Program-made: the position numbers and the translations under genes
The notes under the pieces: model-generated
Databases searched by the model: none
What the model saw: only the letters and a program-made list of their open reading frames with translations
What the model was told of the DNA's origin: nothing
Part shown: one piece after another, positions 1 through 13,330 of the stretch
Layout of the letters: every line of letters begins with the position of its first letter
Numbering within the stretch: position 1 is the first letter of the stretch
From: Sinonovacula constricta
Lineage: Eukaryota; Mollusca; Bivalvia; Cardiida; Solecurtidae
Assembly (NCBI GenBank): GCA_007844125.1
Contig: CM017571.1
Location: 4,305,771-4,369,770 of the forward strand
Length of the DNA stretch: 64,000 nt
Direction of reading: 5' to 3'

Positions 1-926
1 CATATACACTAAAGTTATTGCAGTATTGTTTGTCCTGATCAAATGAATAAAATGTTGTTGTTTTATGGCACGTACCAGGAATCTTTCGTCAATTGTTTCA
101 GCCTTATTTTAAATAAACGCTAGTTTAAACAGTGCAAGAAGATGTAATAAATTATACAATTTTATCATTGTTGTTCATTCATTGATTAGCTTATGAACTA
201 TGGTATTCTTTTCCTATGCTTGTCACTTTTACTGCAAATGTAAATATGTTTCCCCTCGCTCATAAAGCTTTTCTTTTTTAACATCCAGTCCAGTCCAGTC
301 AACGTTATCGCAATAAATACTAGATATATATACACAGTAAGGATCCATAACGTAGAACTAAGCAGTCAACAGACAAAATTTACTTTAAAAGCTTAGTATT
401 TTTAAGCTTCTGTGTATGTATTTTCTCAACTGTACTCTTTCACCAGGCTCGTGGGGGCTCAAACTCACCCCCCACCCCACCCCCGGATCCAACCATGGTC
501 GTACAACGCAATTTGAATCCAATATAATAGGCTTATTACCATAACTTCTAACGACAGTCTTATGGAATTCAGTACAACTTGGATCATAGAGTGTTTATAC
601 GTAAATCATAAAAAGCAGCGTAATTGTCTTGAAACAAAATGTAGACATGAAAGGAAAATTGTTTTTGAAATTGTCTGTTTAGTCTATCTGGCGCTGTTAA
701 ACCTATCTGTTGCTGTTTAGAGTTTGCTTTAAATATTAACATGGATGCAATTTTTTTCATAAAATATGCAAATTGTATTGACGACTATTTCGTCTTCATA
801 TTTCTGATGGTACACAGAGTTATCCGGCGATTGTCAGGCCTTTGAAGTTTGAGCATTCACTGTTAACATTTAAAGTTCTCGTTCGTACATGTAGTTCTCT
901 AGAGACTAAACAGTGTAGAATGTCAT
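1..926. other. No gene recognised
   Basis: AT-rich sequence with no open frame of note and no recognisable repeat. A short C-rich run lies near 467-486. It leads directly into the (TTA)n block. Confidence 0.6.
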
Positions 927-1257
<331 letters not shown>

Positions 1258-1760
1258 GCAGAGGATGTCAGGCCAGATACTCCAAGAATCAGAGACTAGG
1301 ATAACCCGAGGTGTATCGGGCCAAAATAATCCGAAGGGTATTATGCCAGGCTATTCATGGGACATCAGGCCTGAATAATCCGTGGGATATCGGGCCGGGA
1401 TATTCCAAGAATCAGACAAGGACAATCCGTGGAATATCGGGCCAGGCTAGTCCGTGGGATATCGGGCCAGGCTAGTCCGTGGGATATCGGGCCAGGCTAG
1501 TCCGTGGGATATCGGGCCAGGCTAGTCCGTGGGATATCTGAACAGGCTAGTCCGTGGGATATCGGGCCAGGCTAGTCCGTGGGATATCGGGTCAGGCTAG
1601 TCCATGGGATATCGGACCAGTATTATCCAAGAGTAATTGGGCAAGGATAAGCGCGGGGATATAATGCCAGAATTATCCTAGGGTTGTCAGCTCAGGATAG
1701 TCCGAGGGATATCAAGCCAGGATAACTCTAGTGGTATCGGGCTAGAAAACTACAAGGTGA
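1258..1760. repeat. ~25-bp minisatellite, degenerate at both edges
   Basis: The unit contains GGGCCAGGCTAGTCCGTGGG followed by ATATC. Several near-identical 25-bp copies lie at about 1437-1610. On both sides (1270-1430 and 1610-1745) copies persist but with many substitutions and small indels. This is the usual picture of an array homogenised in the middle and decaying at its ends. Confidence 0.92.
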
Positions 1761-2560
1761 TATTCCTTCCACTAAAAACAGGATTTATGGTGCTATTTAC
1801 AACTAAGATGTGCACATCGCACATCCCAACACATGCCGTTTGGTACGATTAATTGAGTCCTGCATCAGGTAAAAATAGTATCGTGTTTTTCATTAAACTT
1901 TAAATTGATACGAGAATGCACTTGCGTCTATTTTTTTAATTTGATTTATTATTGTCCGGGTTTAAAGTACTGTGGGCTTTAATGGCTTCGTACATAAAAT
2001 CCTACAATTGTTACTTTAGTATCACCACGTGAGATATTCTAAACATCTATAGAAGAGGTAAAAAGGACGAGACTAGCTATCACATTGACCAACGATTGAT
2101 TAGTCATATTTTGTCTCTGATTCTCTTTCAATGAAATTTTAGCTTCCCGAATAGAAGAGTTGCGGCTTTGAATGGTTTCAATTTTCCGATCGTTTTCCTA
2201 GAAGCCCACATTCCTAAGGCCTGTACTTGTGCGGTGCATATTGAAGTTACTTTGAACTAAATCAGCTGCAGTACAAGCAATATAAACATTGTCACCAACC
2301 ACAGAACGATGTTGTAATACATTTTTTCTTGATTTAAAATGTGAATATTGATATTCTCATAATACAATTATGTTTGCGTACATGCTTACATCTGGAATAC
2401 TGTTATATTTGAAATAGAATTCCAGAAAAACCATATTAAGAATGATTGTTTAGAACTATTTGGTTCAGCAAATTGCCTTCGAGCATGATCGTACAATAAA
2501 ATAGTTCTAAAATATATTCAAATGGTTCTGGAGGAGCAGGAGATGTAAATAATACCTTAG
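1761..2560. other. No gene recognised
   Basis: Unique-looking AT-rich sequence between two minisatellites. No open frame, splice-like structure or repeat could be supported. Confidence 0.5.
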
Positions 2561-3775
2561 CCATATAATACCCAGGGTATTCTGTGACCAGTGCCAGACT
2601 ATACCGCCGCTATATTTGTCCTAGGTCAGGTTATACCCTACTACTCCGGGTATATATTGTGCTAGCCAGATTATAACCCGGTTCTGTTTTGTCCTCTGCC
2701 ACAGTTTTCCTCCCTATGTCAGATTGGGTATATTTTTGTCTTCGGCCAGATTGTACCTCCCTATGTCAGGTTATACACTGGGTATATTTTTGTCTTCGGC
2801 CAGATTGTACCTCCCTATGTCAGTTTATACACTGGGTATATTTTTGTCTTCGGCCAGATTGAACCTCCCTATGTCAGTTTATACACTGGGTATATTTTTG
2901 TCTTCGGCCAGATTGTACCGCCCTATGTCAGTTTATACACTGGGTATATTTTTGTCTTCGGCCAGATTGTACCTGCCTATGTCAGATTATACACTGGGTA
3001 TATTTTTGTCTTCGGCCAGATTGTACCTCCCTATGTCAGTTTATACACTGAGTATTTTTTTGTCTTCGGCCAGATTGTACCTCCCTATGTCAGAGTATAC
3101 ACTGGGTATATTTTTGTCTTCGGCCAGATTGAACCTCCCTATGTCAGTTTATACACTTGGTATATTTTTGTCTTCGGCCAGATTGTACCTCCCTATGTCA
3201 GTTTATACACTGGGTATATTTTTGTCTTCGGCCAGATTGTACCTCCCTATGTCAGTTTATACACTGAGTATTTTTTTGTCTTCGGCCAGATTGTACCTCC
3301 CTATGTCAGAGTATACACTGAGTATATTTTTGTCTTCGGCCACATTGTACCTCCCTACGTCAGATTATACACTGGGTATATTTTGTCCTCTGCCAGATTG
3401 TACTTCCCTATGTCAGATTATACACTGAGTATATTTTGTCCTCTGCCAGATTGTACTTCCCTATGTCAGATTGTACGCCGGGTTTACTTTATTCTCTGCC
3501 AGATTGTACTTTCCTATGTCAGATTATACACTGGGTATATTTTGTCCTCTGCCAGATTGTACTTCCCTATGTCAGATTATACACTGGGTATATTGTGTCC
3601 TCTGCCAGATTGTACTTTCCTATGTCAGATTGTTCGCCGGTTATATTTTGTCCTCTGCCAGATTGTTCTTCACTACGTCAGATTATACACTGGGCATTTT
3701 TGTCCTCTGCCAGATTGTACCTCCCTATGTCAGGTGGAATACCGGGTATATTTTGTACCAATTTGGACCTGTGTA
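2561..3775. repeat. 54-bp minisatellite
   Basis: A 54-bp unit is repeated about a dozen times with high identity from roughly 2724 to 3360. It contains GCCAGATTGTACCTCCCTAT, then a GTCAG-TATACACTGGGTATA segment. Units after about 3360 are one or two bases shorter (TTTTGTCCTCTGCC replaces TTTTTGTCTTCGGCC), and units before 2724 are very diverged. Each unit looks like two ~27-bp half-units, one starting CCAGATTGTAC and one TCAGTTTATAC. Because 54 is a multiple of three, an 18-residue repeat frame of 234 codons stays open (2724-3428). I read this as a by-product of the period, not a gene. Confidence 0.95.
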
Positions 3776-6700
3776 AGGACATTAATTTCAGGCTGGTCAT
3801 GTGCCAGGACAATATAACCAATCTGGTCATGTGTCAGGACAATGTAACCAAGCTGATCATGTGTCGGGGCAATATAACCAATTTGGTCATATGTAACTAA
3901 ACTGATCTTTGTAACTAAGCTGATCATGTGTCTGGACAGTGTAACCTACCTGATCATGTGTCAGGACAGTGTAACCTACCTGATCATGTGTCTGGACAGT
4001 GTAACCTACCTGATCATGTGTCAGGACAGTGTAACCTACCTGATCATGTGTCTGGACAGTGTAACCTACCTGATCATGTGTCAGGACAGTGTAACCTACC
4101 TGATCATGTGTCTGGACAATGTAACCTACCTGATCATGTGTCAGGACAGTGTAACCTACCTGATCATGTGTCTGGACAATGTAACCTACCTGATCATGTG
4201 TCAGGACAGTGTAACCTACCTGATCATGTGTCAAGACAGTGTAACCTACCTGATCATGTGTCAGGACAGTGTAACCTACCTGATCATGTGTCTGGACAGT
4301 GTAACCTACCTGATCATGTGTCAGGACAGTGTAACCTACCTGATCATGTGTCAGGACAGTGTAACCTACCTGATCATGTGTCAGGACAGTGTAACCTACC
4401 TGATCATGTGTCTGGACAGTGTAACCTACCTGATCATGTGTCAGGACAGTGTAACCTACCTGATCATGTGTCTGGACAATGTAACCTACCTGATCATGTG
4501 TCAGGACAGTGTAACCTACCTGATCATGTGTCTGGACAATGTAACCTACCTGATCATGTGTCTGGACAATGTAACCTACCTGATCATGTGTCAGGACAGT
4601 GTAACCTACCTGATCATGTGACTGGACAGTGTAACCTACCTGATCATGTGTCTGGACAGTGTAACCTACCTGATCATGTGTCTGGACAATGTAACCTACG
4701 TGATCATGTGTCAGGACAGTATAACCTACCTGATCATGTCTCAGGACAGTGTAACCTACCTGATCATGTGTCTGGACAGTGTAACCTACCTGATCATGTG
4801 TCAGGACAGTGTAACCTACCTGATCATGTGTCTGGACAATGTAACCTACGTGATCATGTGTCTGGACAGTGTAACCTACCTGATCATGTGTCTGGACAAT
4901 GTTACCTACCTGATCATGTGTCTGGACAATGTAACCTACCTGATCATGTGTCAGGACAGTGTAACCTACCTGATCATGTGTCAGGACAGTGTAACCTACC
5001 TGATCATGTGTCAGGACAGTGTAACCTACCTGATCATGTGTCAGGACAGTGTAACCTACCTGATCATGTGTCAGGACAGTGTAACCTACCTGATCATGTG
5101 TCTGGACAGTGTAACCTACCTGATCATGTGTCAGGACAGTGTAACCTACCTGATCATGTGTCAGGACAGTGTAACCTACCTGATCATGTGTCAGGACAGT
5201 GTAACCTACCTGATCATGTGCCAGGACAGTGTAACCTACCTGATCATGTGTCAGGACAATGTAACCTACCTGATCATGTGTCAGGACAGTGTAACCTACC
5301 TGATCATGTGTCAGGACAATGTAACCTACCTGATCATGTGTCAGGACAGTGTAACCTACCTGATCATGTGTCAGGACAGTGTAACCTACCTGATCATGTG
5401 TCAGGACAATGTAACCTACCTGATCATGTGTCAGGACAATGTAACCTACCTGATCATGTGTCAGGACAATGTAACCTACCTGATCATGTGTCAGGACAAT
5501 GTAACCTACCTGATCATGTGTCAGGACAATGTAACCTACCTGATCATGTGTCAGGACAGTGTAACCTACCTGATCATGTGTCTGGACAGTGTAACCTACC
5601 TGATCATGTGTCAGGACAGTGTAACCTACCTGATCATGTGTCAGGACAGTGTAACCTACCTGATCATGTGTCTGGACAGTGTAACCTACCTGATCATGTG
5701 TCTGGACAATGTAACCAAGCTGATCATGTGTCTGGACAGTGTAACCTACCTGATCATGTGTCTGGACAGTGTAACCTACCTGATCATGTGTCTGGACAGT
5801 GTAACCTACCTGATCATGTGTCTGGACAATTTAACCAATCTGCTCATGTGCCAGGACAGTGTAACCTACCTGATCATGTGTCAGGACAGTGTTACCTACC
5901 TGATCATGTGTCAGGACAGTGTAACCTACCTGATCATGTGTCTGGACAGTGTAACCTACCTGATCATGTGTCAGGACAATGTAACCTACCTGATCATGTG
6001 TCAGGACAGTGTAACCTACCTGATCATGTGTCAGGACAATGTAACCTACCTGATCATGTGTCAGGACAGTGTAACCTACCTGATCATGTGTCAGGACAGT
6101 GTAACCTACCTGATCATGTGTCAGGACAATGTAACCTACCTGATCATGTGTCAGGACAATGTAACCTACCTGATCATGTGTCAGGACAATGTAACCTACC
6201 TGATCATGTGTCAGGACAATGTAACCTACCTGATCATGTGTCAGGACAATGTAACCTACCTGATCATGTGTCAGGACAGTGTAACCTACCTGATCATGTG
6301 TCAGGACAGTGTAAGCTACCTGATCATGTGTCAGGACAGTGTAACCTACCTGATCATGTGTCAGGACAGTGTAACCTACCTGATCATGTGTCAGGACAAT
6401 GTAACCTACCTGATCATGTGTCAGGACAGTGTAACCTACCTGATCATGTGTCTGGACAGTGTAACCTACCTGATCATGTGTCAGGACAGTGTAACCTACC
6501 TGATCATGTGTCAGGACAGTGTAACCTACCTGATCATGTGTCTGGACAGTGTAACCTACCTGATCATGTGTCAGGACAGTGTAACCTACCTGATCATGTG
6601 TCTGAACAATGTAACCAAGCTGATCATGTGTCTGGACAGTGTAACCTACCTGATCATGTGTCTGGACAGTGTAACCTACCTGATCATGTGTCTGGACAGT

Positions 6701-9700
6701 GTAACCTACCTGATCATGTGTCTGGACAATTTAACCAATCTGCTCATGTGCCAGGACAGTGTAACCTACCTGATCATGTGTCAGGACAGTGTAACCTACC
6801 TGATCATGTGTCTGGACAGTGTAACCTACCTGATCATGTGTCAGGACAGTGTAACCTACCTGATCATGTGTCAGGACAGTGTAACCTACCTGATCATGTG
6901 TCAGGACAGTGTAACCTACCTGATCATGTGTCAGGACAGTGTAACCTACCTGATCATGTGTCAGGACAGTGTAACCTACCTAATCATGTGTCTGGACAGT
7001 GTAACCTACCTGATCATGTGTCAGGACAGCGTAACCTACCTGATCATGTGTCAGGACAGTGTAACCTACCTGATCATGTGTCAGGACAGTGTAACCTACC
7101 TGATCATGTGTCAGGACAGTGTAACCTACCTGATCATGTGTCTGGACAGTGTAACCTACCTGATCATGTGTCAGGACAGTGTAACCTACCTGATCATGTG
7201 TCTGGACAATGTAACCTACCTGATCATGTGTCAGGACAGTGTAACCTACCTGATCATGTGTCTGGACAATGTAACCTACCTGATCATGTGTCTGGACAAT
7301 GTAACCTACCTGATCATGTGTCAGGACAGTGTAACCTACCTGATCATGTGTCTGGACAGTGTAACCTACCTGATCATGTGTCTGGACAGTGTAACCTACC
7401 TGATCATGTGTCTGGACAATGTAACCTACCTGATCATGTGTCAGGACAGTGTAACCTACCTGATCATGTGTCAGGACAGTGTAACCTACCTGATCATGTG
7501 TCTGGACAGTGTAACCTACCTGATCATGTGTCAGGACAGTGTAACCTACCTGATCATGTGTCAGGACAGTGTAAGCTACCTGATCATGTGTCAGGACAGT
7601 GTAACCTACCTGATCATGTGTCAGGACAGTGTAACCTACCTGATCATGTGTCAGGACAATGTAACCTACCTGATCATGTGTCAGGACAGTGTAACCTACC
7701 TGATCATGTGTCAGGACAGTGTAACCTACCTGATCATGTGTCTGGACAATGTAACCTACCTGATCATGTGTCAGGACAGTGTTACCTACCTGATCATGTG
7801 TCAGGACAGTGTAACCTACCTGATCATGTGTCAGGACAGTGTAAGCTACCTGATCATGTGTCAGGACAGTGTAACCTACCTGATCATGTGTCAGGACAGT
7901 GTAACCTACCTGATCATGTGTCAGGACAATGTAACCTACCTGATCATGTGTCAGGACAGTGTAACCTACCTGATCATGTGTCAGGACAGTGTAACCTACC
8001 TGATCATGTGTCTGGACAATGTAACCTACCTGATCATGTGTCAGGACAGTGTTACCTACCTGATCATGTGTCAGGACAGTGTAACCTACCTGATCATGTG
8101 TCTGGACAGTGTAACCTACCTGATCATGTGTCTGGACAGTGTAACCTACCTGATCATGTGTCAGGACAGTGTAACCTACCTGATCATGTGTCAGGACAGT
8201 GTAACCTACCTGATCATGTGTCAGGACAGTGTAACCTACCTGATCATGTGTCTGGACAATGTAACCAAGCTGATCATGTGTCTGGACAGTGTAACCTACC
8301 TGATCATGTGTCTGGACAGTGTAACCTACCTGATCATGTGTCTGGACAATTTAACCAATCTGCTCATGAGCCAGGACAGTGTAACCTACCTGATCATGTG
8401 TCAGGACAGTGTAACCTACCTGATCATGTGTCTGGACAGTGTAACCTACCTGATCATGTGTCTGGACAGTGTAACCTACCTGATCATGTGTCAGGACAGT
8501 GTAACCTACCTGATCATGTGTCAGGACAGTGTAACCTACCTGATCATGTGTCAGGACAATGTAACCTACCTGATCATGTGTCAGGACAGTGTAACCTACC
8601 TGATCATGTGTCAGGACAGTGTAACCTACCTGATCATGTGTCTGGACAATGTAACCTACCTGATCATGTGTCAGGACAGTGTTACCTACCTGATCATGTG
8701 TCAGGACAGTGTAACCTACCTGATCATGTGTCAGGACAGTGTAAGCTACCTGATCATGTGTCAGGACAGTGTAACCTACCTGATCATGTGTCAGGACAGT
8801 GTAACCTACCTGATCATGTGTCAGGACAATGTAACCTACCTGATCATGTGTCAGGACAGTGTAACCTACCTGATCATGTGTCAGGACAGTGTAACCTACC
8901 TGATCATGTGTCTGGACAATGTAACCTACCTGATCATGTGTCAGGACAGTGTTACCTACCTGATCATGTGTCAGGACAGTGTAACCTACCTGATCATGTG
9001 TCTGGACAGTGTAACCTACCTGATCATGTGTCTGGACAGTGTAACCTACCTGATCATGTGTCAGGACAGTGTAACCTACCTGATCATGTGTCAGGACAGT
9101 GTAACCTACCTGATCATGTGTCAGGACAGTGTAACCTACCTGATCATGTGTCTGGACAATGTAACCAAGCTGATCATGTGTCTGGACAGTGTAACCTACC
9201 TGATCATGTGTCTGGACAGTGTAACCTACCTGATCATGTGTCTGGACAATTTAACCAATCTGCTCATGAGCCAGGACAGTGTAACCTACCTGATCATGTG
9301 TCAGGACAGTGTAACCTACCTGATCATGTGTCAGGACAGTGTAACCTACCTGATCATGTGTCTGGACAGTGTAACCTACCTGATCATGTGTCTGGACAGT
9401 GTAACCTACCTGATCATGTGTCAGGACAGTGTAACCTACCTGATCATGTGTCAGGACAGTGTAACCTACCTGATCATGTGTCTGGACAGTGTAACCTACC
9501 TGATCATGTGTCAGGACAGTGTAACCTACCTGATCATGTGTCAGGACAGTGTAACCTACCTGATCATGTGTCAGGACAGTGTAACCTACCTGATCATGTG
9601 TCAGGACAGTGTAACCTACCTGATCATGTGTCAGGACAGTGTAACCTACCTGATCATGTGTCTGGACAGTGTAACCTATCTGATCATGTGTCAGGACAGT

Positions 9701-9830
9701 GTAACCTACCTGATCATGTGTCAGGACAGTGTAACCTACCTGATCATGTGTCTGGACAATTTAACCAATCTGGTAATGTACCAGGACAGTGTAACCAGAC
9801 AGATCATGTGTTAGGGCAAGGTAACCTATT
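3776..9830. repeat. 30-bp minisatellite, about 200 units, with higher-order structure
   Basis: The array has a strict 30-bp period. The unit core is TCAGGACAGTGTAACCTACC followed by TGATCATGTG. Nearly all units differ only at two positions (TCA/TCT and CAG/CAA in one frame). Rare marked units (AATTTAACCAATCTGCTCAT at 5829, 6729, 8349 and 9249; GTAAGC at 6311, 7571, 7841 and 8741; GTTACC at 5891, 7781, 8051, 8681 and 8951) recur at 900 and 270 bases. This shows nested block duplications of 30 and 9 units. Two of three forward frames stay open for up to 1991 codons (3928-9903, repeating SGQCNLPDHV), because 30 is a multiple of three and two frames lack a stop. There is no signal peptide, domain or splice context, so I call it a satellite. 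A real repetitive protein is not fully excluded (see findings). Confidence 0.97.
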
Positions 9831-11625
9831 TGAGCTTACCTGGTCACGTGATAGAACAATGTTATTAATCTTGTCCTGTGTTAGGGCAATCATAACAAGC
9901 TAGTCATATGTCAGGGCAATGATAACAATCTGGTCACATGAAAGAACAATTATACCAAGCTGATCCTGTGTTGTGGCACTGTAACCAAGCTGGTCATGTG
10001 TCAGGACAGTGTAACCAACCTGGTCATGTGATACCAAGCATGTCATGTGCCAGGACAATTTAACCAATCTGATACTGTATCAGGTCAATGTAACCAAGCT
10101 TGTTCTGTGTCAGGTCAATGTAACCAAGCTGGTCCTGTGTCAGGTTAATGTAACCAAGCTGGTCCTGTGTCAGGTCAATGTAACCAAGCTGGTACTGTGT
10201 GAGGTCAATGTAACCTAGCTGGTCCTGTGTCAGGTTAATGTAACCAATCTGGTCCTGTGTCAGGTCAATGTAACCAAGCTGGTCCTGTGTCAAGGCAATG
10301 TAACCAAGCTGGTCCTGTGTCTGGTCAATGTTACCAAGCTGGTCCTGTGTCAGGACATTGGTACCAAGCTGGTCCTGTGTCAAGGCAATGTAACCAATCT
10401 GGTCCTGTGTCAAAGCAATGTAACCAAGCTGGTCCTGTGTCAAGGCAATGTAACCAAGCTGGTTCTGTGTCAAGGCAATGTAACCAAGCTGGTCCTGTGT
10501 CAGGTCAATGTAACCAGGCTGGTCCTGTGTCAGGACAATGGTACCAAGCTGGTCCTGTGTCAGGACAATGGTACCAAGCTGGTCCTGTGTCAGGACAATG
10601 GTGCCAAGCTGGTCCTGTGTCAGGACAATGGTACCAAGCTGGTCCTGTGTCAGGACAATGGTACCAAGCTGGTCCTGTGTCAGGACAATGGTACCAAGCT
10701 GGTCCTGTGTCAGGACAATGGTACCACGCTGGTCCTGTGTCAGGATAATGGTACCAAGCTGGTCCTGTGTCAGGTCAATGGTACCAAGCTGGTCCTATGT
10801 CAGGGCGATGTAACCAAGCTGGTCCTGTGTCAGGACAATGGTACCAAGCTGGTCCTGTGTCAGGGCAATGTAACCAAGCTGGTCCTGTGTCAGGTCAATG
10901 TAACCAAGCTGGTCCTGTGTCAGGACAATGTAACCAAAGCTGGTCCTGTGTCAGGACAATGGTACCAAGCTGGTCTTGTGTCACGTCAATGTAACCAGGC
11001 TGGTCCTGTGTCAAGGCAATGTAACCAAGCTGGTCCTGTGTCAGGTCAATGTAACCAAGCTGGTCCTGTGTCAGTACAATGTAACCAAGCTGGTCCTGTG
11101 TCAGGACAATGGTACCAAGCTGGTCTTGTGTCAGGTCAATGTAACCAAGCTGGTCCTGTGTCAGGACAATGGTACCAAGCTGGTCTTGTGTCAGGTCAAT
11201 GTAACCAAGCAGGTCCTGTGTCAGGACAATGTAACCAAGCTGGTCCTGAGTTACGTCAGTGTTACCAATCTGGTCCTCTTCTGGGCAATGTTATTAATCT
11301 GTCCCTGTGCCGAGACAATGTTACAAAGACCGTCCTGTGCCATGACTGTTTTACTAAGCTGGCCCTGTGTCAGGACATATTTACCAAACTGTCAGGGCAG
11401 TGTTACCAATCTGACTTTTGTCGGGGCATTGCAGCCAACATGATCTTTTGTCAGGACAATGCTACCGAACTGGTCCTTTGTCAGGGTAGTGTTAACAAGA
11501 TAGTCCTGTGTAGGTACAGTGTTATCAAACTGACCCTAGTAATGAAGCTGACTTTGTGTCTGACAAATTCTCGGGTCTCCTTTCTGTCCAAAGTTATTTT
11601 CATGGTGTCAGGACAATATTAGCAA
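9831..11625. repeat. Second, diverged 30-bp minisatellite
   Basis: This is the same 30-bp period as the array to its left but with a different consensus: GGTCCTGTGTCAGGACAATG then GTACCAAGCT or TAACCAAGCT. About 40 units between 10060 and 11270 are well preserved. 9831-10060 is a badly decayed transition with indels. 11270-11625 continues as single decaying copies until the period can no longer be seen. The frame repeating SGQCNQAGPV or SGQWYQAGPV is open in stretches but broken repeatedly by stops and a 1-bp insertion near 10936. Confidence 0.94.
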
Positions 11626-13229
11626 GCTTAATACTATAGCAAGTGTCTCGGAGGTAACATAGAAAAATAAAAAGGGAGTTTTAGCTGAGCCTTCATAGTT
11701 GTTCTTGTAACTTCAAAAGTGTTGCTTAGCGAGTCATTAAAGAATGTAACAAAGATGGCCCGAGATTTAAACAAACCATATCATAGCTAATTTTTGAGGC
11801 TGAATTGGGCTCAGTTTCAATGCTTATTTTGCATAAACCCCAGCAGAAGTTTTCATGTAATGGGTGTTTGTTTTGTTGTCTGCCACAACTAATAGTGTAT
11901 AAATTAGTGTTATGTTCCAAAGTCACGATTTATTTTACTGCGGAAAGTCTTATTTATATTTACGAATTTAACCGTTTATAAAAACAGTGTTACAAAAGTG
12001 AAAATGGATTTCAACTATAAAAATTTAAAAACCTTTAAGACTGACACAATGATTTAAGGATTTTTGAGTTCAAGTGATTTACATCCAGGCAGACAAAAAG
12101 AAATAAATGGCGGTTTTCGTGCCTTCTACATGTGCCCACCCCGCATATGGCGAAGCTCTCAGTATCCCTAGCAAACAACAGAGTTAACTTCAAAGAGATG
12201 ATAAAGACAAGTCAATGATCGGTATTATATCAAACTTTATTGTAGTCTTTTATGGATCTAATAACATTGAGAGGAATACCACAACATCGTTTTTTCCATG
12301 TATTTTATATTTATTGTTCGCTGTTGTAAACATATTACAAATTTATTGTCGGGACATGAACGGACTTTCAGAAGCCAAGTTCTAGTTTTGCGGGTCCATT
12401 CACGTTTATTGCCTTGAATGAGGCCATTAAAGTACACCCTTCGCTCAGCCATTGTCAAGCGCTATGTAATAAAATATAATCAAATGTTAAAAGGATGTTA
12501 TGTCTGGTAAATCGTTCCTTATGACTTGATATAAATTGAGCACCCGCATTCAACACAACAGCTTCAGTACACTATACACATCGCCGGTCGTAATAAACTG
12601 AAAATTGACGCTAAACAGTCATACTTGTATATTTATTGAGTTCATATAACGATTTAAGTCAATATACATTATGACCAGGCATCGAAGTCTAATACTGCGT
12701 AGATATCTGCCGGGACCGATTATCTTCCAGTGTTCAATCGACAAACAACAGGTGCGAGTACCACACCTCTCGGACCATATATTCGCCGAAGTAATCCGAC
12801 CAGCATACTGACCTTTGTGTGGCACCGTATCTTCATACTTTCATGTGTTTAGCGCATGGTATAGTGGAAGTACATAGCAAATGAGTCACAGGTGAACCTC
12901 TAGCCGTTTGTATGGTCCCATACATTTACATTAATGCATGGCCACAGTACAAACGGACCACGTCCACCAAAACGGAAAGAATTCGTTATCTTTTCTCACC
13001 AGCCCGTTTCTCATGTGGCACATCCGTCCGGTCCAATGATGTCAGTTACTTAAGGTATCAAATATTGAACACGTTTAATGCTTGCAACGGATACTTACGA
13101 ACATAGTAATTTGCTGGTTGAACTCAAGCGACGTACCGTCTACTACGCTATAGGCATTAACTGATACCGATAATTCTAAGGTGTCAAAAAAGGATGCATA
13201 ACGAATTAAACTGAATATGTCACGGAGTC
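11626..13229. other. No gene recognised
   Basis: AT-rich sequence. The short open frames here (for example 12258-12458, 12619-12825, 12912-13106) have no recognisable domain and no codon or splice context. Confidence 0.5.
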
Positions 13230-13330
13230 ATCTTCATCGCCATTTTCATCATCAGCAGCTTCAGCAGCCGCAGCATCGTCGTCGTCGGCTTCATCATCAC
13301 CATCATCATAACGATGTAAATTATGATTAT
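13230..13330. repeat. Low-complexity ATC/GTC/GCAGC tract
   Basis: Imperfect trinucleotide-rich sequence (TCATCA, GCAGCC, TCGTCG). On the minus strand it reads as a run of Asp, Glu and Ala. It is probably a decayed microsatellite, although such acidic runs also occur in real proteins. Confidence 0.6.

Noticed and set aside
3887..4234. Minus-strand open frame in the 30-bp array
   Set aside because: Shadow of the repeat; it closes as soon as the unit variant changes.
4646..9814. Second long open frame (1722 codons, repeating CQDSVTYLIM) through the 30-bp array
   Set aside because: It is open only because the period is a multiple of three. Unlike the other frame, its variable positions change residues. 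It was folded into the repeat feature.
3776..9830. CRISPR-like appearance of regular 30-bp repeats
   Set aside because: Units are directly adjacent with no unique spacers, there are no cas genes, and the context is eukaryotic.
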